Assembly (NCBI GenBank): GCA_029098265.1
Contig: JAQXNZ010000051.1
Span: 1-47,215 of the forward strand
Reading direction: 5' to 3'
Source of the DNA: Clostridia bacterium
Lineage (GTDB): Bacteria; Bacillota; Clostridia; Lachnospirales; Anaerotignaceae
DNA length: 47,215 bases
Part shown: piece by piece, positions 26,258-35,003 of the stretch
Numbering within the stretch: position 1 is the stretch's first letter
Layout: every line of letters starts with the position of its first letter
Made by a program: the position numbers and the translations under genes
Notes under the pieces: generated by a model
Database searches by the model: none
What the model was told of the DNA's origin: nothing
Seen by the model: the letters and a program-made list of their open reading frames with translations, nothing else

Positions 26258-27544
26258 ATGGGAATTATAAAAGCATTTACAGGTGCGGTAGGCGGCGGTC
26301 TTGCCGACCAGTGGCTTGAGGTGATAGAAGCGGGAGAAATGAGCGATTCTGTCGTATTTACTTCGGGCGTAAAGGTTCGTAAGGACGATAAAAGAAACAG
26401 CAATAAAAAGGGAACTGAGGATTTTGTAACTGACGGTTCAATAATACATGTTTATCCCAATCAGTTTATGATACTGACCGACGGAGGAAAGGTAATCGAC
26501 TATACGGCGGAGGAGGGCTACTATAAGGTTAGCAACTCATCGGCGCCCTCACTTTTCAACGGCTCCTTCGGCGATGCTCTTAAGGAGTCCTTCGGACGTA
26601 TAAAGTTTGGCGGAGTTACACCCCAGAAACAGAGGGTATTCTATATCAATCTTCAGGAGATTAAGGGAATAAAATTCGGCACAAGAACGCCTGTGAACTA
26701 CTTTGACAACTTTTATAATGCTGAGCTGTTCCTCAGAGCCCACGGAACCTACAGCATAAAGATAACAGACCCCCTGCTTTTCTATAAGGAAGCAGTGCCT
26801 AAAAATAAGGACAGGGTTGATATAAACGATATAAACGAGCAGTATCTGAATGAGTTCCTTGAGGCTATACAGGCGGCTATAAACCAGATGTCTGCGGACG
26901 GTATGAGGATTTCCTATGTCCCCAGCAAGGGCAGAGAGCTTTCAAAATATATGTCTGAAATACTTGACCCGGACTGGAAGGTAAACCGTGGTATGGAGAT
27001 ACAGTCCGTAGGTATTGCCAGCATATCCTATGATGAGGAAAGCACAAAGCTTATAAATATGAGGAACCAGGGCGCAATGCTCGGAGACCCTACTGTCAGA
27101 GAGGGCTATGTTCAGGGTTCCGTTGCGAGAGGACTGGAGGCCGCAGGCAGCAACGCCAATGGCTCTATGGCAGGCTTTATGGGCATGGGCGTCGGCATGA
27201 ATGCCACAGGCGGCTTTATGGGTGCCGCTTCGGCTTCCAATACAAGACAGATGGAAATGCAGAACGCAGGCAGACAAAACTCGGCGGACAGCTGGACATG
27301 CAGCTGCGGTGCAGTATGCACGGGACGCTTCTGCTCCGAATGCGGTAAGGAAAGACCCGTAAAAAATGAGTGGGTATGCGAGTGCGGACATGTGAACACA
27401 GGCAATTTCTGTTCCGAGTGCGGCAGAAAACGTGCTGTAAAAATCGTATGCGACAAGTGCGGATATGTATGGGACGGAAACGGAACACAGCCCAAGTTCT
27501 GCCCCGAGTGCGGAGACCCCGTAAACGAAAAGGATATGAAATAA
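26258..27544 (+). CDS. SPFH-domain protein with C-terminal zinc ribbons (YdjI-like)
   Basis: MGIIKAFTGAVGGGLADQWLEVIEAGEMSDSVVF; C-terminal CxCG..CxxCG repeats. Confidence 0.85.
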   Translation: MGIIKAFTGAVGGGLADQWLEVIEAGEMSDSVVFTSGVKVRKDDKRNSNKKGTEDFVTDGSIIHVYPNQFMILTDGGKVIDYTAEEGYYKVSNSSAPSLFNGSFGDALKESFGRIKFGGVTPQKQRVFYINLQEIKGIKFGTRTPVNYFDNFYNAELFLRAHGTYSIKITDPLLFYKEAVPKNKDRVDINDINEQYLNEFLEAIQAAINQMSADGMRISYVPSKGRELSKYMSEILDPDWKVNRGMEIQSVGIASISYDEESTKLINMRNQGAMLGDPTVREGYVQGSVARGLEAAGSNANGSMAGFMGMGVGMNATGGFMGAASASNTRQMEMQNAGRQNSADSWTCSCGAVCTGRFCSECGKERPVKNEWVCECGHVNTGNFCSECGRKRAVKIVCDKCGYVWDGNGTQPKFCPECGDPVNEKDMK

Positions 27545-27556
27545 AGCAGGAGGGCT

Positions 27557-28621
27557 TTGATGGATACCTATATGTATAAATGCCCCAACTGCGGCAGCGG
27601 TCTGGAATATGATGCGGGTACGCATATATTTCACTGCGAGTACTGTCTCAGCGATTTTACCGCAGAGGAGCTGGAGGAGAAAAAAAGAAAAGCCGATGAA
27701 GCGCTTAAGGGAGAGAAAAGGACTGAAAAAGACCCGGAATTCGAGGAGCATGCGGTGCTTTATAACTGTCCCAGCTGCGGAGCGGAAATAATTACCGACG
27801 AAAATACGGCAGCAACCTTCTGCTATTACTGCCATAACCCTGTTGTGCTCAGCGGAAGACTGTCGGGAGACATGGAGCCGGACTGTATAATTCCTTTTAA
27901 GATAGACAGGCAGGAGGCCGAAAAAAGATTTTTTGAGTGGGCAAAGCGAAAGAGATTCCTGCCGGGGGATTTTATAAATAAAAAATCCGTGGAAAAGCTC
28001 TGCGGAGTGTATTTTCCCTATTGGATGACCGATGTGACCGCCGGCGGAATGTATACCGCTACGGGCAAAAATCTGCGTGTATGGATAGCGGGAGACTTGG
28101 AGTATACCGAAACAAAGGTATACGATATAAGAAGAGGCGGAACCATAGACTTTAAGGGCATAAGAAATTTTGCCATGAAAAAGGACGAAAGAATGAAGCT
28201 GGCAACGGCTGTCCAGCCCTTCAAAGATGAGGAGCTTGAGGATTTCAAAATGGCATATCTTTCGGGCTTTATGGCCGAAAAAAGAAATATGGATACGGAT
28301 GAAATGTCCGATACCGTAAAGGAACAGGTCAGAAAGTATTCCGCAAGACTGCTGGAGGACAGCGTGGGCGGATATAATATGCTTTCCGATAAAAAGATAA
28401 ACACAGATATAATCAGTGCCAAATGGAAATATGTTCTTTTGCCCGTTTGGGTGCTTACATACGTTTCGGGAGGAAAAACCTATTATTATGCCCTTAACGG
28501 CCAGACAGGAAAGGCCGTAGGCGAGCTGCCTGTCAGCAAAAAGAAGCTGGCACTGCTGGCTGTAGGAGTATTTCTGCTGTTCTTCATTATAGTACTTGCG
28601 ATAGGAGGGCTTGTGATTTGA
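27557..28621 (+). CDS. Double zinc-ribbon protein with C-terminal TM helix
   Basis: CPNCGSGLEYDAGTHIFHCEYC and CPSCGAEIITDENTAATFCYYC; hydrophobic C-terminus. Confidence 0.8.
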   Translation: MMDTYMYKCPNCGSGLEYDAGTHIFHCEYCLSDFTAEELEEKKRKADEALKGEKRTEKDPEFEEHAVLYNCPSCGAEIITDENTAATFCYYCHNPVVLSGRLSGDMEPDCIIPFKIDRQEAEKRFFEWAKRKRFLPGDFINKKSVEKLCGVYFPYWMTDVTAGGMYTATGKNLRVWIAGDLEYTETKVYDIRRGGTIDFKGIRNFAMKKDERMKLATAVQPFKDEELEDFKMAYLSGFMAEKRNMDTDEMSDTVKEQVRKYSARLLEDSVGGYNMLSDKKINTDIISAKWKYVLLPVWVLTYVSGGKTYYYALNGQTGKAVGELPVSKKKLALLAVGVFLLFFIIVLAIGGLVI

Positions 28622-29397
28622 TTAAGAAAAAAGCTTTGATACTAATATCGCTTGTATTTACGGCGGTCTTTTCGTTGAGCGCCTTTGCGGCTTCGGGTGT
28701 ATACGATGATGCAGGGCTGTTCTATGATACGGAGGTAACAACACTGCAGATGGAGCTTGATGACCTGTGCTCCCAGACGGGCTGGGATGCTGCGGTGGTC
28801 ACTACCGATGATGCAGTCGGCGTGTCCTCAACGGTATATGCCGATGATTTCTATGATAATTTAGGCTTCGGCGATGACGGCATACTCTATCTGCTGGATA
28901 TGGATAACAGGGAGATATATATTTCCACAGCGGGCGAGGCGGCAGAATATCTTACCGACAGCAGGATAGACAATATGCTTGACAGCGCTGTGGAATATGC
29001 TTCAAACGGAAGCTACTATGACGCCATGTATACGCAGATAACAATGACTGTGGATTATTATAATGCAGGCATACCTGTTGACAGCTCTGCTGCGGCGGCA
29101 AAGATAACCGTTTTGGTTGCGGCGGTACTGATAGGTGTTATTGCAGCGGTATCAGCGGTATTTTCGGTTAAAAAGTCATACGGCTTTAAGGATACGGGCT
29201 ATGTATACGAATACAGCTCAAAAAGCCGTCTCAACCTGACGACAAACACCGACAGTCTTATCAATTCATTCGTTACTACGAGGATAAGACCCAGACCCAA
29301 GAATAACTCCGGAGGCAGAAGCGGCAGGAGCGGCGGAAGCTCCATGCATACGTCCTCAAGCGGAAGGTCTCACGGTGGCGGAGGAAGAAGTTTTTAA
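28618..29397 (+). CDS. TPM-domain membrane protein with Gly/Ser-rich tail
   Basis: Signal peptide, YDDAGLFYDTEVTTLQMELDDLCSQTGWDAAVVTTDD (TPM domain), C-terminal SGGRSGRSGGSS..GGGGRSF; TTG start. Confidence 0.82.
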   Translation: MIKKKALILISLVFTAVFSLSAFAASGVYDDAGLFYDTEVTTLQMELDDLCSQTGWDAAVVTTDDAVGVSSTVYADDFYDNLGFGDDGILYLLDMDNREIYISTAGEAAEYLTDSRIDNMLDSAVEYASNGSYYDAMYTQITMTVDYYNAGIPVDSSAAAAKITVLVAAVLIGVIAAVSAVFSVKKSYGFKDTGYVYEYSSKSRLNLTTNTDSLINSFVTTRIRPRPKNNSGGRSGRSGGSSMHTSSSGRSHGGGGRSF

Positions 29398-29570
29398 AAA
29401 TCAGGCTGTCTTTTTGCGGAAATTATTGTTCTGAAAAGATATTTGAATGCCTTTGTGCTGAAAAAATGATTTTTCGGATAATGCAGGTTTCTGCGGAAAG
29501 ACAGCATTTTTATGGTCTTTTTGTTGAATTAGGTTAACGTAAAATTAGAATTATTAGATTTATGTTAACT

Positions 29571-29613
29571 TTAGCACTCATCTATTGACAGTGCTAACAA
29601 CGGGATATATAAT
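29571..29613 (+). promoter_or_regulatory. CIRCE element overlapping a sigma-A promoter
   Basis: TTAGCACTC-N9-CAGTGCTAA (one mismatch to consensus CIRCE); TTGACA (29585-29590), 17 nt, TATAAT (29608-29613). Confidence 0.9.
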
Positions 29614-29694
29614 GCAGACAGAATCAAGGAAGCAATGAAACTACTCCCCAATTCTTATAATAATAATTATGGATTTTGAATGGAGGAATTGATT

Positions 29695-30102
29695 ATGTTA
29701 GTACCAAGCATTTTAGGAGAAAGATTATTTGATGACTTTATGGGACATTCTGTTGACCACTCAAGAGTGATGAGAACAGACGTTAAGGAAACAGACAACT
29801 GTTATGAATTGGACATTGACCTGCCTGGATATAAAAAGGAAGATGTTAAAATACAGTACAAGGACGGCTATGTAAATATTACAGCATCCCAGAATGTAAG
29901 CAACGATGAACAGGACAAGGAAGGCAGATATATCAGAAGAGAACGCTTCTCTGGAACAATGAGCAGAAGCTTCTATGTAGGTAATGAAAAGATAGATGAA
30001 AAAGGCATTCACGCAAAGTTTGAGGACGGTATACTTAAGATAACTCTTCCCAAACCCGTGTCACAGAGAATAGAGGAAGGAAACTACATCAGCATCGAAT
30101 AA
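29695..30102 (+). CDS. Hsp20/alpha-crystallin family small heat shock protein
   Basis: DVKETDNCYELDIDLPGYKKEDVKIQYKDGYVNITA, GILKITLPK; CIRCE upstream. Confidence 0.95.
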   Translation: MLVPSILGERLFDDFMGHSVDHSRVMRTDVKETDNCYELDIDLPGYKKEDVKIQYKDGYVNITASQNVSNDEQDKEGRYIRRERFSGTMSRSFYVGNEKIDEKGIHAKFEDGILKITLPKPVSQRIEEGNYISIE

Positions 30103-30115
30103 TGACGAATAAACA

Positions 30116-30152
30116 AAAATCCGCCGTTTCTTAAGAAACGGCGGATTTTTTG
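30116..30152. terminator. Bidirectional intrinsic terminator
   Basis: AAAATCCGCCGTTTCTTAAGAAACGGCGGATTTTTTG. Confidence 0.9.
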
Positions 30153-30842
30153 TCAAAACATCGCAAATATGTTGCAGAGTATCGGCGCTACGGCGATGGC
30201 AGGAAGCATATTGGCTATTTTAAGCTTCGTTATGTCCAGCAGATTGAGACCGAGACCGATTATCATTACCGAGCCTGCGCATATCATTTCGGCAATGGCT
30301 GCTTCCGTAAGTATGGGCGCCAGCAGACCTGCAAGAAGCACAATAGCACCCTGGAAAACGAATACAAAGGCGGCGGCAAGCATTACGCCTATACCGAGGC
30401 TGACCGAAAGCATTGCCGAGGAGAAAAGGTCAAGGGTTGATTTGGTAAAAAGCATTTCGTTGTCACCCGTAAGACCTGCGTTAAGGGAGCCGACTATTGT
30501 CATTGAACCTACGCAGAACAGCAGTGAAGCCGTTACAAAGCCCTTGCTTATGGATACCTTTTCATCGCCCCTGTTGAATTTTTTCTCAACATAACCGCCG
30601 AGACGGTTTATTTTATCATCTATATCTATAAGTGTGCCTATGGCAATGCCTATTACCATTGAAATTATAAGCACCAGTGTGTTTTCACCCTTAAGTGAAC
30701 CTGAAAAGCCTATGTACAGGGTACAAAGTCCTATGCCCTTCATTATGGCGGAGGAAACTCGTTCGGGTATTCCCTTTTTGAACAGCAGACCTATGGCACT
30801 GCCTATTATGACCGTTATTGTATTTACTATTACTCCTATCAT
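30153..30842 (-). CDS. DUF554 family membrane protein
   Basis: MIGVIVNTITVIIGSAIGLLFKKGIPE; multi-TM. Confidence 0.9.
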   Translation of the reverse strand: MIGVIVNTITVIIGSAIGLLFKKGIPERVSSAIMKGIGLCTLYIGFSGSLKGENTLVLIISMVIGIAIGTLIDIDDKINRLGGYVEKKFNRGDEKVSISKGFVTASLLFCVGSMTIVGSLNAGLTGDNEMLFTKSTLDLFSSAMLSVSLGIGVMLAAAFVFVFQGAIVLLAGLLAPILTEAAIAEMICAGSVMIIGLGLNLLDITKLKIANMLPAIAVAPILCNIFAMF

Positions 30843-30963
30843 TTTGACTGCCTCCAAATTAGTTATCCTGTATATTTTATCAGAATACTTTTTCGATGTA
30901 AACCGCTAAAACGATAAAAATAAAATATTCCGGCCATGAATTAATCAAAGCCGGAAGTTTTGC

Positions 30964-32559
30964 TTATTTCTTTTTTGCAATTTCAATATTTACCTTTTTA
31001 TTCTTAATGCGGTTGTTTTTCATGGCGACCATTATGTCCTTGGCATATTCGGCAGGTACGTCTACAAATGTATAGTCATCATATATGTCGATATGTCCGA
31101 TAACATTGCCGGGAATGCCTGCTTCGCCTGCAAAGGCGCCGACAATATCCTTGGCTCGTATTTTGTTTTTCTTGCCTGCATTGATGAAAAGTCTTACGGT
31201 ATCATCGCCGGAGTCGCCGTAAATTTCCGTTCCGCCTAAATTAATATCGTCCATATCTGTAGAGATAAGGTCGCTGAGGCTTATTTTAAGCAGTGCGGCA
31301 GCTATATCAGTGGCGGCAACATCCTCGTCGTTGACCATGTTTGTGATTATATCCACATATTTGCCCAGACCGCCCTCGTCAATGACATCCTTGACGTTTT
31401 CGAGAAAGTTGGCTGTCTTTATTTCCTCTATATCGCTGAGGGTGGGGAGCTTCTGCTGTACAATCTTTGTTTTTGTATAGCGCATTATGTCACGAAGCTT
31501 GTATATTTCCTTGCCCACAACAAAGGTGAAGGCTTTGCCGCTTTTTCCCGCACGTCCCGTTCTGCCTATACGGTGAACATAGTATTCATCGTCCTGGGGT
31601 ACGTCGTAGTTGAAAACGATGTCAACGTCATCAACGTCTATACCTCTGGCGGCAACGTCTGTGGCAACAAGTATTTCTATTGTTCCGTTTCTGAACTTCT
31701 GCATTACTTTGTCACGCTGGGGCTGTTTGAGGTCGCCATGGAGTGCCTCGGCAAAGTAGCCTCTGCCCTGAAGCTGTTCCACAACCTCATCGACACGCTT
31801 TTTGGTGTTGCAGAAAACTATGGACAGCTTGGGTCCGTACATATCGATAACACGGCAGAGGGCATCAAGCTTTGTTTTTTCCTTTACGTCAAAATATACC
31901 TGCTCAATGCTGGGAACCGTAAGCTCCTTCCTTGTTACCTTGATATATTCGGGGTCATTCATGTAGCGTTTGGAAAGGTCGAGTATATCCTGGCTCATGG
32001 TAGCCGAGAACATGACCGTCTGACGTTCTTCGGGAATTTTGAGCATTATTGCTTCTATATCGTCCCTGAAGCCCATGTCAAGCATTTCGTCTGCCTCGTC
32101 AAGAACTACATATTTAACTGTACCCATTTTGAGAGTGTGGCGTCTCATATGGTCCATTACACGTCCTGGAGTACCGATTATTACCTGCACACCCTTTTTG
32201 AGAGCCGCTATCTGTCTGTCTATGGGCTGTCCTCCGTATATGGGCAGTACCTTTATATTTTCCTTGTACTTGAGAAACTTTCTGAATTCTTCACTGACCT
32301 GTATTGCCAGCTCTCTTGTGGGGCAGAGTATAAGCGCCTGAAGCCCCTTGTCGTCGGGGTCGAGCATTTCAAGGCAGGGCAGTCCGAAGGCCGCCGTTTT
32401 TCCTGTTCCTGTCTGTGACTGACCTATTATATCCCTGCCTTCCATTATAATAGATATGGCCTGGGACTGTATGGGAGTGGCTTCCTCAAAGCCCATGTCC
32501 CTTACCGCACGAACAAGCTCGTCCGACAAATTCATTTCTTCAAATTTAAGATTTTCCAT
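30964..32559 (-). CDS. DEAD-box ATP-dependent RNA helicase with C-terminal DbpA-type RNA-binding domain
   Basis: SQTGTGKTAA, DEADEMLD, SAT, HRIGRTGRAG; start refined to MENLKFEEM. Confidence 0.95.
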   Translation of the reverse strand: MENLKFEEMNLSDELVRAVRDMGFEEATPIQSQAISIIMEGRDIIGQSQTGTGKTAAFGLPCLEMLDPDDKGLQALILCPTRELAIQVSEEFRKFLKYKENIKVLPIYGGQPIDRQIAALKKGVQVIIGTPGRVMDHMRRHTLKMGTVKYVVLDEADEMLDMGFRDDIEAIMLKIPEERQTVMFSATMSQDILDLSKRYMNDPEYIKVTRKELTVPSIEQVYFDVKEKTKLDALCRVIDMYGPKLSIVFCNTKKRVDEVVEQLQGRGYFAEALHGDLKQPQRDKVMQKFRNGTIEILVATDVAARGIDVDDVDIVFNYDVPQDDEYYVHRIGRTGRAGKSGKAFTFVVGKEIYKLRDIMRYTKTKIVQQKLPTLSDIEEIKTANFLENVKDVIDEGGLGKYVDIITNMVNDEDVAATDIAAALLKISLSDLISTDMDDINLGGTEIYGDSGDDTVRLFINAGKKNKIRAKDIVGAFAGEAGIPGNVIGHIDIYDDYTFVDVPAEYAKDIMVAMKNNRIKNKKVNIEIAKKK

Positions 32560-32773
32560 AGTTATCCTTTCTTTTATTATATACCGTAAGCCGACAAAGA
32601 CCGTAAAGTCTTGCGGACAATTAACCGACCTGTCAAATGAACCTATTATATCAGCCAAACAGGCCGTTTGCAAGCAAAAGATTTGCATATATTCGATTTA
32701 TGGGGTATAATGTTTTGGAATAAATTTCTTTTATGCTTTTTTTGACTAAAAATAACAGAATGGAGCAATGTAC

Positions 32774-33571
32774 ATGCAGGTTTTAAAAGCTATGCTTCTC
32801 GGTCTGATACAGGGCTTTGCGGAATTTTTTCCGGTCAGCAGTTCGGGAAGTCTTATCTTTTTCAGCAATCTTTTTAATATTGACGCCTACACGCTTTCCT
32901 TTGATATACTTCTGCACGCAGCAAGCCTTGCGGCGCTTGTGTTCATTTACTACAGGGATATAGTTATGATGATTAAAGAGCCGCACTCAAAAATAAGCAG
33001 ATGCACATTGCTCGGCGTAATTCCGATTTTTGCAGTGACAGTTCTGGCTCAGAGCAGGATAGATTCGTTTTTTATGGGCTCAAAGGTGCTGGGTCTCTGT
33101 TTTATTTTTTCCGGAGCTGTGCTTTTTTATGAAACGATGTATGCACCCGGAAAAAAGCGCTTTAAAAATATGAAGCCGAAGGACGCCCTTATTATAGGCT
33201 GTTTTCAGGCAGTGGGAGCCATACCGGGTGTGTCAAGAAGCGGTCTGGCCGTAAGCGGTGCGCTTCAGAGGGGCTTTGACGGCAGAACAGCCGTAAAGTA
33301 TGCATATCTTATGTCCATACCCGCAATGTTCGGCAGAATAGCCGCCGACCTTCTGCAGATATATGGCTCAACGGGAGAAGCGGTAACGGACGTATTCGGA
33401 TTTTTCTCCATGCTCTGCGCATTTGTCGTTGCCTTTGCCGCTTCGGTGACAGCCATAAGGCTTATGCAGAAAATAGCGGTCAAAGGAAAGTTTCGACTCT
33501 TTGCCTATTATATGTGGGCAATAGGCTTAATCACGCTTATAGACATGCTTGCGCTCAATAAGATATTCTGA
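32774..33571 (+). CDS. uppP: Undecaprenyl-diphosphate phosphatase
   Basis: LGLIQGFAEFFPVSSSGSL and GVSRSGLAVSGAL motifs. Confidence 0.95.
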   Translation: MQVLKAMLLGLIQGFAEFFPVSSSGSLIFFSNLFNIDAYTLSFDILLHAASLAALVFIYYRDIVMMIKEPHSKISRCTLLGVIPIFAVTVLAQSRIDSFFMGSKVLGLCFIFSGAVLFYETMYAPGKKRFKNMKPKDALIIGCFQAVGAIPGVSRSGLAVSGALQRGFDGRTAVKYAYLMSIPAMFGRIAADLLQIYGSTGEAVTDVFGFFSMLCAFVVAFAASVTAIRLMQKIAVKGKFRLFAYYMWAIGLITLIDMLALNKIF

Positions 33572-33645
33572 CATGGTATTTAAACTAGATTTTTCTTGAC
33601 AATACCGATAAATGTGCTAAAATTATGTCATTGTTTATAATAACC

Positions 33646-33929
33646 AACAGCTGTGATGGCGAAAAGTAGTCATAAGCTCCTTCCCAGAGAGAGGACGTCA
33701 CCGCATTCGGCGGCGGCTGAAATCGTCCTTGCTGCAGAGATTATGATGAAGTTCCCGCCGGAGCTTGTCGGCTGAACCGTTCTGATGTGAACCAGTAGGC
33801 TGATACGTTATCCGCACGTTACGCGGACGCACTGTGAAAGCAGTGTTGCTGAGAGCCTGCCTTGTGCGGGAATCAGGGTGGTCCCGCGGATTTATGCTCC
33901 GTCCCTATTCGGGACGGAGCTTTTTTGTT
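33646..33929 (+). promoter_or_regulatory. T-box leader, Phe specifier (TTC), with terminator
   Basis: GGGTGGTCCCGCGG T-box sequence, GAAGTTC specifier context, terminator GCTCCGTCCC-TATTC-GGGACGGAGCTTTTTT; directly upstream of pheS. Confidence 0.93.
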
Positions 33930-33961
33930 TGCAGCTGAAAAACTGAAAGGAGCTATTTTAA

Positions 33962-34981
33962 ATGAAGGAACAGCTTAACGCAATCTATGAAAAAGCCGTT
34001 GAAAGCATTAAAAATGCCGAGCAGATGAAGGACATCGATGACATTAAGGTCAAAATACTCGGCAAAAAGGGTGAGCTTACCGGAATACTTAAGGGCATGG
34101 GAAAACTTTCTCCCGAGGAAAGACCTGTTATCGGCGAGCTTGCAAACCGTATCAGAACAGATATAGAAAACATGATGGACGAGGCCAAAAAGGACTTCGC
34201 CAGAAAAGAGCAGGAGCTCAAGCTTAAATCAGAGACAATAGACGTTACAATGCCCGGCAAAAAATGCGAGTGCGGGCATAAACACCCCATGAGCATTGTT
34301 ATTGACGAAATAAGTGACATATTCATCGGCATGGGCTATGAAATAGTAGAGGGACCTGAAGTAGAGCTTGACTACTACAACTTCGAGGCTCTCAATATTC
34401 CCGCCGACCACCCCGCAAAGGATGAACAGGATACTTTCTATATTAATGGAGATATTCTTTTAAGAACACAGACTTCACCCGTACAGGTAAGAACTATGGA
34501 AAGAGGCAAGCTCCCTATCAGAGCCGTATGCCCTGGTACAGTTTACCGTGCAGATGAGGTTGACGCCACACATTCACCCGTATTCCACCAGTGCGAGGGA
34601 CTTGTTGTAGACAAGGGTATCACTATGGGCGACCTTAAGGGAGCGCTTGAGGTATTTGCCAAGGAGCTTTTCGGAAAAGATATTAAAGTACGTTTCAGAC
34701 CCCATCACTTCCCCTTCACAGAACCCTCTGCGGAAATGGACGTTACATGCTTCGCATGCGGCGGAAAGGGCTGCCGTGTATGTAAGGGCGAGGGCTATAT
34801 CGAGGTTCTCGGCTGCGGTATGGTACACCCTAAGGTACTCAAAATGTCAGGCATCGACCCTGAGGTATACAGCGGCTTTGCCTTCGGCATGGGTCTTGAG
34901 CGTGTTGCCATGCAGCGTTACGGAATAACAGACCTCCGTCTGCTTTTCGAAAATGATACCAAGTTCCTTAAACAGTTCTGA
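33962..34981 (+). CDS. pheS: Phenylalanine--tRNA ligase alpha subunit
   Basis: [42 protein letters not shown]. Confidence 0.97.
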   Translation: MKEQLNAIYEKAVESIKNAEQMKDIDDIKVKILGKKGELTGILKGMGKLSPEERPVIGELANRIRTDIENMMDEAKKDFARKEQELKLKSETIDVTMPGKKCECGHKHPMSIVIDEISDIFIGMGYEIVEGPEVELDYYNFEALNIPADHPAKDEQDTFYINGDILLRTQTSPVQVRTMERGKLPIRAVCPGTVYRADEVDATHSPVFHQCEGLVVDKGITMGDLKGALEVFAKELFGKDIKVRFRPHHFPFTEPSAEMDVTCFACGGKGCRVCKGEGYIEVLGCGMVHPKVLKMSGIDPEVYSGFAFGMGLERVAMQRYGITDLRLLFENDTKFLKQF

Positions 34982-35003
34982 TTGAGAGGGAGAGTGAAAA
35001 TAA

